DNA from: Telopea speciosissima
Taxonomy: Eukaryota; Streptophyta; Magnoliopsida; Proteales; Proteaceae
Assembly: GCF_018873765.1 (NCBI RefSeq)
Contig: NC_057916.1
Span: 24,971,001 to 25,035,000 of the forward strand
DNA: 64,000 bases
Reading direction: 5' to 3'
The notes below the pieces were generated by a model. It ran no database searches, was not told where the DNA came from, and was given only the letters and a program-made list of their open reading frames with translations. The stretch's first letter is position 1; every line of letters starts with the position of its first letter. Shown one piece after another: positions 49,340-59,663 of the stretch. A program made the position numbers and the translations under genes.

Positions 49340-51255
49340 CATTGGATCGTTCATAGATTTAGAATTTCCAAACCCGGCCAAAAAGTATTATTTGCGATTG
49401 ATTGGATTGCCTTCCACTTGAAAAAGACTCCCATTCAAGGCAGTGATTCAGAAAGGACAGTGGAAAGGAACACTTTCCAGTATCTACCATTGGCAATATG
49501 TTCGATTGAAGATTACGGGTTGGTTATTAAAGGTTAAATCTGTCGGTGTAAGATATTTGTATAAATGTCCCACTCGTCCTTATCCCAATCTATAGAACCC
49601 ATATAGGGATCGATATCATCCAGCATCTGCCCACTACCTAAGTGTCAAAATTCTTCCACCATAAGTTGTTCTATTCAATCAATAATTGTTCAAAGGCTAG
49701 CTAGCTAGATGAGAGTTTCCCCTTTCCTCCCCCACCCCCACCCCACCACCCCACCCTCCCCCTCCCCCTCCCCCTCCGGATCGTTATCCTCTTTTGTTAT
49801 TGCACGGTGCAGTAATGCATCGTGCGACGGCTGCAGAGACCATGTGCATCATGTGGGGCTCGTTGTGCCACATGGCCTCTGTAGCGCCGCACAATGCAAT
49901 GCAGTACTACACCGTGCAGTAATAGGAGAGGAAAAAAATTCCTCTCCCTCCCCCTCTGAATCTTCCCTCAAGAAGCCTATTGTTCTTGAGAGCAAAATGT
50001 TTGCGGATGACACGATGTCGCTACCATATCACCCGACAAGCAACACCAAATGGCATGCCACCGATCACCTGAACTAATAGTTATTTGCATGTTGGATGGT
50101 GGATTGTTGGATGGTGGCTGTGGAAGGTGAAGAAAATGAGGGATCAAGGGTAATTCAAGGATTTTGACTTATTAGGTGAGGAAGAGAGGTAAAAATTTAT
50201 TGGGAAAGCAGTGTGGATCTTGACATACTGCATCCAGACATAGGAGTACGCAAAATTACAGTAACCCACTCATGAAATCAAAAATCTCATCCATGTTGAC
50301 CTTGCACTAGTGCAAGAGCCACATCGATCTCTTGCCCAAATTTTCTCTTTTGTGATAAAGAAAAGGGGGTTTAATCTCTTTGTAATCAACTTGGTTACAA
50401 TCTATTGTTGTAACCTTATTTGTCCATCCCACAACATTTGATTACTTTCTTACATAGGGTTTATTTTGATATTTCACTTGGAGGCTTGGGACATCGGTTA
50501 GTGATTAAGTCCTTTACGTTGCACAAAGAGAATGGTCATCGGTCTCTTTAACGACTACTCCGGCGAGACGAAGGTGCAACGCCTCCCCACCTTCCTCAAG
50601 TTGCATTGGGTGTCACCCAACTAGAGAGAAAAGGGATTTAGATAGTTTTTCCTCTTTTCCTTCTCACCTCTGTCATCAGCCATCCTCTCTCTCCTTCTAT
50701 GCCTCGGGGTTTCAACCATCATACCTTGGAATTGAAGTAAAATAATTGACAATTGAAACTTAGAAGGAAACAATCCCCTCTAGTTCCCTGCCTGGCCTAG
50801 TTCCCCAATGCCTCTAACAAGGGGGGCACAAAGACCACCCTACCCCTGCCTAAACACTCTACTCGAGTGCATTGATGCCTCAATTCAGACTAAGATAGAC
50901 TCCACATGACATATGCAACACATTCAAGTTTCTTTATTAACCATGTGAGAGAGAGAGAGAGAGAGAGAGCATGGTATTATAAATGGTGAAAGGGAAGAAG
51001 AAAAAATAAATTCTTGTATAGCCTTCACCATTTATATTCTTGTAAGTCTGTGAGCAAGCAGCATAGAGGAGCATACCAATTAGGTGGGGTGCATCAAAAT
51101 GGTATCATGAATGAGATGGCAGTGAAGTTATTTTACATTTGAAGGTGAGAGATAGACACAAGGATACTAGTATAGCCTTCCCAATGGCTTTGAGAACATT
51201 TTCCTTATTATGAAATTATTTCATTACTCTTCAATTCAAAGTAAAACCACATTAT
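49340..51255. repeat. Segmental duplication, copy 2 (pairs with 41606-43233)
   Basis: Upstream flank of SDR5, homologous to the upstream flank of SDR4. It includes an extra fold-back element (49787-49934) and a (GA)n run at 50947-50969. No coding sequence recognised. Confidence 0.85.
49787..49934. mobile_element. Fold-back MITE, about 148 bp
   Basis: TGCACGGTGCAGTAATGCAT pairs with ATGCAGTACTACACCGTGCA, and flanking TCCTCTTTTG pairs with GGAGAGGA. The paralogous segment near 42020 lacks it (CACCCTCTGCATCTCCCTCAA is uninterrupted there). Confidence 0.75.
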
Positions 51256-51259
51256 ACTA

Positions 51260-52750
51260 AAGCATAGAAGAAAAAAATTATAAGACAAAAAAATCAATAA
51301 ATAAATATAAAGTTGGAAAATTTTCTTTCGCCCATGGTGAACGAAGGGGAAGGTTTTCCTTCACTCACTGTGAATGCTTCATCCATAAATCAACAGTCAT
51401 AATTATTTTCCTCCTATTTGTGGGAGGTCCGAAATATCTTTCATTATTCTAGACATTTATTCAAACACAATGATGGCCATCGATGATAAAATTTATGGTT
51501 TAAGGATCTTAAAATTAATTTCCATGACAATTGATTGGTGGTTAGTTGACCTCAGCACTGACTCACTTGTGGTTAGCATTTTCGCTAAGGTTAGCATTTT
51601 CCTTCTCAACGTCACATATATGAGCTCAAAACTTACTCACTGCCTTATCGAGACAAATCACCAGTGGATTTTGATTTTGGGTATAAGAGTCCGGAAATAA
51701 ATAAATCCTCATAAAATAGACAATGTTACATGATCTTTTTCTTTCTTGGTCAAATAATGTTACATGATCTCGTGGTCCCTATGCCTAAACATAGGATTAG
51801 TGCATGAAATTACTATCTTATCCTCATAAAATAAAAAGTATATTTATATTGATGACCCTTCTTCACGTGCTCTCATTGGCCCTCACACTAGTGCAAGAGC
51901 CATGCGACGATGCAAAGATCTTGCCCATATAATTATTTATGAAACAGATGCAAGGATTTAGGTCACGGTATCAGTCAATTATAAAATTGATATTTTGATA
52001 CCATTAATTATATATCAATTTGTATCGATTGTAACCAAGGTTTGTAATCTCTGATCGGATTGACCAATTTTGTCCGGGATCAGATTGATATCGATTGAGA
52101 CTGATCCGATCCACTTGTGCGGATATTGAATATTTTACAAAAAAAAACATGGGCAAAAGTATCATATTTGACCCGAGTTTTGGCAATCCTGATCCAGTGA
52201 TCCGATCCCGATACCAAGATTAAGAACCTTGATTGTAACAGACGTTTTTGCCCTGAAAAATATTGATATCAATTGTAACTAATTTACCCTCTGTTCGTAC
52301 CACCGATCCGGTATCAATCAAGTATTGATAACCGTATCGGCCATAACCCTAGACAAGTGATTGGAGTGTAAGGCTCGTGATGCTCACAGTGTTACATGCC
52401 TTTCCACAAGTGTAGAGCCATGAATCATGGCTATCTCAGACTCAAGAGTGTTTTTATATCTGTATGTCATAATCGCAATTGGAACGACATTTCTTTAAAA
52501 ACTCTGTGAAAAACAAATCCAAAATCAGCTCAAGAAGAAGAAGAAGGAATGCTGTAAGAGCAGGGTTTCAAGAATCTGAATCGGTGTAAAGGGCAAGGGA
52601 CCCACGTCAGTCGCCACGGGGCCATTGAGAGTAACGATTTCCAACGCGTTCATAGCTGGGGACACGGGTAGGTCTGCCACGGCGTCACCAGTGTTGGAAT
52701 TATTCGTTCGTTAATGGCCTTTTCATTTTTTTTATTCCTTCTGCTCTCCA
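51260..52750. other. Upstream region of ILR1-like gene A
   Basis: Non-coding, homologous to about 55880-58440. It contains a degenerate GATC/ATCGATATC-rich stretch at 51960-52350. No gene recognised. Confidence 0.45.
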
Positions 52751-52755
52751 TTAAA

Positions 52756-52836
52756 ATGGAAGAAGGGACTGGTTGCACCCACTTCTTCTCATTACAATGG
52801 GGTTTCTCCCTCAAGTTCTGTTGTTCTCCGCTTTAA
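52756..52836 (+). promoter_or_regulatory. Overlapping uORF of ILR1-like gene A
   Basis: An ATG in AAAATGG context opens a 26-codon frame ([20 protein letters not shown], then FCCSPL) that overlaps the main ATG at 52797 in another frame and stops at 52836. Copy B has the same frame (59583-59663). If it lies in the transcript it would reduce main-frame translation. Confidence 0.5.
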
Positions 52837-54526
52837 TTCTTCACTCATGGGCACTCGAAAGCGAACCTGGATTGGAAATGAAGCTCCTCAGCCAGGAACT
52901 GTTGGAATCGGCAAGGGAGACTCAGTTCCTGAATTGGTTGAAAGGGGTTCGAAGGACAATCCACCAGTACCCAGAGATCGGCTTCCAGGAGCATAAAACT
53001 AGTGAATTCATCAGGTCAGAGCTCGAAAAGCTCGGAATCGAATACTCATGGCCAGTGGCGAAAACAGGGGTGGTAGCATCTATCGGATCTGGTGAGCACC
53101 CTTGGTTCGGTCTCAGAGCAGACATGGATGCCCTTCCATTACAGGTTTGTCTCAATCGCTTCCTTAATTTGTTCCTAATTTATCAAATACTTCCCCGAAC
53201 TGTGTGTGATTAAATGAAACCATGATCATCATACTCATTTGCAGGAATTGACAGAGTGGGAGTACAAGAGCAAGATTGATGGTAAGATGCACGCCTGCGG
53301 CCACGATGCCCATGTCACCATGCTCATCGGTGCCGCTAAGTTGCTCCAAAGTCGAAAACATCAATTGAAGGTAAACTTAAAAATTGAAATTGAAGCTTAA
53401 TTGAATTGGGTATTCCTCCCCCCTCCTCTTTATGTATTCAGAACTCAACTCAATCTGATCTAATTTTTTCTGTTAATGCTATTTTGAACTTGGAAGGGCA
53501 CCGTCAAACTTGTTTTCCAACCAGCAGAGGAGGGTTTAGGAGGTGCTTATCATATCTTACAAGAAGGCGTTCTTGACAACATTCAATCTATCTTTGGGTT
53601 GCACGTCGCACCCGAGTTGCCTACTGGAACCATTGGTTCGAGACCTGGTCCAATAATGGCCGCCTCCGGCCGCTTCTTGGCTGTAATTTTCGGAAAAGGT
53701 GGTCACGCGGCAGCTCCTCACAAAACTAGAGACCCAATTCTTGCGGCGTCCCTTGCGATCCAATCGCTGCAACAAATCGTTTCTCGAGAGATAGATCCTC
53801 TTGAAAGTGGGGTAATTATCCTCCCCTCCTCTTTCTCTGCTCAAGGGATTTTTGTTTTTCTGAATCTTTATCAAAGGCAACTTGAATCAAATATATTCAA
53901 ATGAACGTTCTTACTCGTTTGTTTCCAACACTATAGGTAGTCTCAATCGGATTTATACAGGGCGGCCAAGCAGAAAATGTTATCCCAGAGATTGTGAGTT
54001 TTGGAGGAACTTTCAGGAGCATGAGCACTGAAGGTATCTCTCGCCTTCGGAATCGAATCAAAGAGGTACCCAATTTCTGATTTTGCATTGTTTGTTAAAT
54101 TGAGTTAGAAAGATCCTTTCTGCTTAAAAAAAATGTTATTTTTGTTAGATCATAGAGATGCAGGCAGAAGTACATCAGTGTAAGGCTACTGTGGATTTCA
54201 TGGACAAGAAACTCATTCCATATCCACCAAATGTGAATGATGAGGCAGCATACGAGCACGCGAGGAGGGTTGGGCAGAACCTACTTGGGGAAGCCAATGT
54301 GAACTTGAGTCCCATGATGATGGGTGCGGAGGACTTCAGCTTCTATTCTCAGAAGATGACTACTGCATTTTTCTTCATTGGAATAAACAATGACACTCAA
54401 AAGCCATATCAACCACTGCACTCCCAACACTTCGTTCTTGATGAGGAGGTCCTCCCCATTGGAGCAGCTCTCCATGCTGCTGTTGCTATGACTTATTTAG
54501 ACAGCCAAGCTCAAGTTATTGGTTAA
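52797..54526 (+). CDS. IAA-amino acid hydrolase ILR1-like (copy A)
   Basis: M20-family metallo-amidohydrolase that releases auxin from amino acid conjugates, usually in the ER. Five exons, all phase 0: 52797-53144, 53245-53370, 53497-53811, 53937-54065, 54149-54526; all introns GT-AG; 431 residues. The start is the ATG after TTACA, giving a signal peptide (residues 1 to about 22, [19 protein letters not shown]). Metal ligands are visible: Cys134 and His136 (CGHD), Glu169/170 (QPAEEG), His194 ([10 protein letters not shown]) and His397 (PLHS). The dimerisation-domain motif [10 protein letters not shown] is present. The C-terminus DSQAQVIG lacks the KDEL/HDEL-type ER signal found in several family members, so it may be secreted or held otherwise. 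Intact in every exon. Confidence 0.93.
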
Positions 54527-55330
54527 GATGTCTATGTTGAAAAGGGAGAGAGCAAAAGTTGTTACTTGTCTTCAAGTATCAAATACAAAGCGGGTACAGA
54601 TCAGTTAGGGTCCCTCCCAGAAGAAGAGATTTATGATCAGCTATAAGGGAATCTGTGAGTCTGGAACAATACAACACACAAATAGAATAATAACTCTCCT
54701 TGTATATCAAGTATCTGAAATGCAATCCAAGTCTCTGACACTTTCCAAACTATGTTTCTGTTAATTTGCATTCATATTCTGATTATGTTTCAACGTTAAA
54801 AATGCAAAACTCGTTTTTGCACATCCTAAATTGAAAAGGAACCTTAACATGTCTCCAATGGTAAATGCAAACATTATGCAGTTTATGTGGATAATTGAGT
54901 CTGAATGCCTACACCATAGAAATGGTTTGTTCTGGTTTTAACAAAATAGATGTTTCTTATTTTAGTATAATATGACCACCTCATTACATATATACACGAC
55001 CATCAAATTCCGCCTAGGAAGAACATAATAAATTCAAACTACATTCTAGTTGTCGCTGCATGAAAGGATCCTATCTTTGAGTTGTCATCTTAGTGGTCAA
55101 TATATTGAATCAGAACTAGGCTTAAAGAAACAATAGCCCCACTACTTATAATACATGACCATCAAATTCCACCTGGGAAGAACAGAACAAATTCAAATTA
55201 CATTCTGGCTGCTAGCTACTGCATGAATGGATCCCATATCTGAGTTGTCATCTTATGGTAAATATATTTAATCAAAACTAGACCTGAAGAAACCACAACA
55301 TCCTATACTTGGTCATCTACCATAAAATCC
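54527..55330. other. 3' UTR and downstream flank of copy A
   Basis: Homologous to 61353-62235 downstream of copy B. It shows two partial internal repeats around CCATCAAATTCCRCCT and CTGCATGAAWGGATCC. Confidence 0.5.
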
Positions 55331-55385
55331 TCACAACTTGATATTACAGGTGAACAGTTTGAGATGATTGATGCATCTGAGCACC
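55331..55385 (-). pseudogene. Duplicated last codons of the NAC gene
   Basis: Minus strand reads VLRCINHLKLFTCNIKL and a stop, matching the end of the NAC gene at 62239-62292 with one change (L for M). It was carried along when the ILR1-like gene was duplicated and has no function here. Confidence 0.85.
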
Positions 55386-56332
55386 CAAAGGGAGGTGCAA
55401 AGACCATCCTACCCCTGCCCGAACACTCTGTCCGGGTGCATTGATGCCTCAATTCAGGCTAAGATAGACTCCGCATGACATATACAACAGATTCAAGTTT
55501 CAACTTTATTAACCATGAGAGAGAGAGAGAGAGATAGAGAGCATGGTACTGGAAACGATGAAAGGGAAAGAGAGAAAATAAATTCTTATATGTTATTGTG
55601 AAGGGATTCACAAGAGAGGATTCTCTGAGCACAAGCAGCATAGAGGAGCACACCAACTAGGTGGGGTGCATCAAAATGGTATTGTGCATGAAAGGGCAGC
55701 GAAGTCATTTTATATTTGAAGGTGAGAGATAGACACAAGGATGATAGTGTACCGTACCTAGTAGCTTAGAGAACTTTTAATTTCTTTATTATATAATTAC
55801 CTCATGGACTCTTGAATTCAAGTAAAACTCCATTATGCTAAAGGATAGAAAAAATAAAATTACAAGACAAAAAAATAAATAAATCTAGAGTAGGAAAAAA
55901 TTCTTTCACCCATGATGAACCAAGAACCTCTTTACCCCACCATAGTGAGAATCATAATTATTCACCCTACATACGAAGGGGACGGGTTTCCTTCACCCAC
56001 AGTGAATGGTTCCTCCATAAATCTGCAGTCATAATTATTTTCTATTTGTGGGAGGTCTGTAATATCTTTCATTATTCTAGACATTTATCCAAACACACTG
56101 ATGGCCATCGATGATAAAGTTTGTGGCTTAAGGATCTAAATTTTATTTTCCATTTTAATTGATTGGTGGTTGGTGGACCTCAACACTGACTCACTTGTGG
56201 TTGACATTTTCGTTAAGGTTAGCATTTTCCTTCTCAACATCACAGATATGAGCTCAAAACATACTCACTGCCTTATTGAGACCAGTCACCATTGGATTTT
56301 GGTTTTGGGTATAAGAGTCTGGAATAAATATA

Positions 56333-56940
56333 TCATACTAGTATATAAAAGCATGAATGCATGCTTCGTTGCAAAACTTTCATTATACTATTTTATCCTT
56401 CTTTCTTATTTAAATATGCTCTCCTTATCTATCTTTTTTTGTCATTCTTTTTTATTTTGCTTAAATTGTTAGTACCCTTTTTATTTATTTATTTTATACT
56501 CATTCTTTCCTTTCTTTAAATCCAACTCATATATTCTATAAGAATCTTTTCCATCTTAAATTCAAAGTCATTCTCTCATATCAATCCCTAATAAAGAAAA
56601 TTTTATTAAAGTAGGACACCCTACAAACATAATTTCTAAATTTTCTCCTTCAACCTCTTGAATATCTTTCATTCATTTCCTTCAACGGTCCAATCTCTCT
56701 CTCTCTCTCTCTCGTGTACAAATTAGGAGTTCTATACTTTCTATCTACAATTATAGTATTTAATTTCCAGTGTAGAAAAAAAATCTAAATATTTTATTGA
56801 ATCCTCTTAATGAAAGGAAATTCAATATTAATACAGAATTCTAATTATAATTAAGGTTAATAAATAAGAAAGAAATATGAATCCTAAATTTTTTTCATTC
56901 AACCTCTTTAATCTCATTCATTCATTTTCTTTAATAGTTC

Positions 56941-56986
<46 letters not shown>

Positions 56987-56997
56987 ACGTTTACTAG
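56333..56997. mobile_element. Helitron-like non-autonomous insertion, about 665 bp
   Basis: Absent from the paralogous site at 51700. Starts TCATACTAGTATATAAAAGC after A and ends with CTGTGCACGTTTACTAG before T, fitting TC...CTRR inserted between A and T without target duplication. A short GTGCAC palindrome precedes the end. The interior has a duplicated block (56640-56735 and 56885-56985), each with a CT repeat. Family assignment is tentative. Confidence 0.5.
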
Positions 56998-57811
56998 TTT
57001 AGATAAAAATAACATAAAGAAAAAGACAATGTTACTCGTGGTCCCATTGTCTAGACACAGATGTGCACAAAATTACCTCCTTACCCTCATGAAGTAAAAG
57101 TACATCTCTATTGATGACCCTTGTTCACGTGCTCTCATTGGCCCTCACACTAGTGCAAGGGCCATGCGATGAGGCAAAGATCTTGTCCATATAATTATTT
57201 ATGAAATAGATGCATGGATTTAGGTAACGGTATCAGTCAATTATAAAACTGATATTGATACCATTAATTATATATCAATTTGTATCGATTGTAACCAAGG
57301 TTCGTAATCTCTGATCAGATTGGTCAAATTTGCATAGGATCAGATCGATATCGGTTGAGACCGATCCGATCCACTTGTACGGACATTGAATTTTTTACGA
57401 AAAAAAACATGGGCAAAAGTGTCATATTTGGCCCAAGTTTTGGCGATCTGATCTCTATACCGACATTAGGAACCTTGATTGTAACAAACGTTTTTGCCCT
57501 AGAAAATTATTGATATCAATTGCAACTAATAATTACAGGGAAAAAAATTGTAATTAATTTACCCTCGGTTTGTACCCCCGATCTGGTATCAACCAAGTAT
57601 TAATACCGTATCGGTCAATACAGATACAGATCGACCATAACCCCTAGACAAGTGATTGGACTATAAGGCTCTTGATGTTCACAGGGTTATCTGGGTTTAG
57701 CATTTTCCCTTCTTTATTGACTTTTTTGTTTGGGAAACATTCCCTTCTTTATTAACATTTTTGTTTGGTAAGCTACACGTCTTTTCATAAGTGTAGAGTC
57801 ATGGATCATGG

Positions 57812-57989
57812 GAAAATTATCACCTCCAGTTTGCTGACCGGCCCAGTTTTCCAGTTCCTCTAATAGGGGGATGGTGGATCTCACCTGGACAGGGTGTTTG
57901 GGCATGGGCAGAGAGGTCATTTCAGCCCCCCTTTATTAGAGGAACTGGGGAACTGGGCCGGTCAGCAAACAGGAGGTGATAAAGATCCT
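57812..57989. mobile_element. MULE-type MITE, 178 bp, with empty site in the paralogue
   Basis: TTATCACCTCCAGTTTGCTG pairs with CAGCAAACAGGAGGTGATAA and GACCGGCCCAGTT with AACTGGGCCGGTC. Flanked by perfect 9-bp repeats GGATCATGG (57803-57811 and 57990-57998). In unit A the site reads GAATCATGGCTATCTCAGAC once, without insert. Confidence 0.93.
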
Positions 57990-58434
57990 GGATCATGGCT
58001 ATCAGACTCAGTTTGGTTTCTCTATATGTATCAATAGGTGATTATACATGTAAAAGCCAATCACCTGTCTTATTTTTGTTATTTATAAAAAAAAAAAGAA
58101 TTTTTTTGAAAACAAAATTAAAATGTGATCAACTTTAAGATATAAGTTCACCGGTTAATACGTGATGATCCAGTCTCATCCTCGGGAGTTTACCTCGTAC
58201 GAAGAAAGATTTTTTATCGGATGTCTCAGAAGAGACAAAGAAGAAGAAAGATTCGATTAGTTTAAAAAATGGGATTCAGCGTGAAGAGAAGGGACTCACG
58301 TTAGTGGCCACGCAGTCAGTGAGAGAAACGTTTCCAAGTAAATAGCTGGGGAAGTAAGCCACGACGTCACTAGTGTTGGAATTATTGGTGCGTTAATAAT
58401 CTCCTTTTCATTCTCTTATCAAAATAAATAAAAA

Positions 58435-59521
58435 GAGACAATTATCATCACTATCCTATACTTAACCTTACTAAAATTATTCTATTTTAAATTTCTTTTC
58501 TGAAACTATCCTGTTTTTAAATTTTTATATCTCTTTCTATCCTCATATTTTTTAATACCTAGATTACCCTTCCTTTTCACCTAGTAAAATGCTAAATATT
58601 TAACCTATCATTCTTCTTCTATTTTTTACTATTTTTATCATTAAATAGTAAAAAATGAAAGCATCCACCTATTTCTTCTCTCTCCCATTTTTTACTATAA
58701 TCATTTTTTTTTTTTCTTCAATCATTCTATTTAATTAATTTTTTATTCAACATTTCATTTTCATCGTTTTTCTTCAAACAAATCGACCTAATCCTCACCG
58801 TTATCGCATTGTAGGTTAATAAAAAATAAAAAACATAAATGTAAATTGAACAAAAAGAGGAAGAGAGAGAAGAAATGGGGTGCTTTGAAGAGAGTCGATC
58901 TGTTCCATGGTTTTAGTGCAAGGTATCAGAACGGATATCGATAACCTACAAAACCAATACGATACCGATACGGTATCGGCCTGGATCGATTGTATCAGAC
59001 AAAATTACCCCTAAATCTCCTTACAAAAATTGAATTTTTTGATCATTTTACCCCTTGTCTGTACCGTGCTATCGATACGGCATCGACATGGTATCGATGA
59101 CCAGCAAAATCGGTACGTATCGCCCGATATGTGCGATACGATATCGATACTTAGAGCCATGATCTGTTCGAAGAACAACGATGAAGATGAAATGTTGAAT
59201 AAAAAATTAATTAAATAGAAAAATTGAAGAAAAAAAAAAGAATGGAGTAAAAAACGGGAGAGAGAAGAAGCAGGTGGGTGCTTTCATTATTTCCAATTTT
59301 AATGACAAAAATAGTAAAAAATAGAAGAAGAATGGTAGGTTAAAACTTAGATAGATTAGGAGGTTACTAAGTGAAAAAGAAAGGCAATCTAGGTACTTAA
59401 AAACATGAGGGTAGAAGGAGATGTAAAAATTTATAAGCAGGATAGTTTCAAAAAAGAAGTTTAAGATAAGATAGTTTTAGTAAATATAGGCTAAGTGTAA
59501 GGTAGTGATAGTAATTACCCC
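58435..59521. mobile_element. Long-TIR MULE-like element upstream of copy B, 1087 bp
   Basis: Inverted repeats of about 280 bp: GAGACAATTATCATCACT on the left against the reverse complement of the right end GGGGTAATTACTATCACT, then GAAACTATCCTG, ACCTAGATTACC and ATTCTTCTTCTATTTTTTAC in both. Flanked by perfect AAATAAAAA (58426-58434 and 59522-59530). It encodes no transposase and holds a nested 255-bp element. It ends about 60 bp before the uORF of copy B and is absent from copy A. Confidence 0.9.
58906..59160. mobile_element. Nested MITE, 255 bp, 9-bp target duplication
   Basis: Starts CATGGTTTTAGTGCAAGG and ends ACTTAGAGCCAT. Flanked by perfect GATCTGTTC at 58897-58905 and 59161-59169. The interior is rich in GATATCGATAC words, like the degenerate repeats near 52070 and 57300. 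Confidence 0.88.
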
Positions 59522-59582
59522 AAATAAAAAAGGGATTTGTTAATCTCCTTTTCATTTTTTATTCCTTCTGCTCTCCATTAAA

Positions 59583-59663
59583 ATGGAGAAAGGGACTGGA
59601 TGCTCCCACTTCTTCTCATTTACATGGGGTTTCTCCCTCAACTTCTGTTGTTCTCTGCTTTAA
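59583..59663 (+). promoter_or_regulatory. Overlapping uORF of ILR1-like copy B
   Basis: 26 codons ([20 protein letters not shown], then FCCSLL), same position and length as in copy A, overlapping the main start at 59624. Confidence 0.45.

Larger units (their letters stand above)
50820..55385. repeat. ILR1-like duplication unit A
   Basis: Spans upstream repeat, promoter, ILR1-like gene A, 3' flank and the last 18 codons of a NAC gene. It matches 55386-62292 apart from later insertions in the second unit. The junction lies at about 55380-55390, where TGCATCTGAGCACC meets CAAAGGGAGGTGC. Confidence 0.85.
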
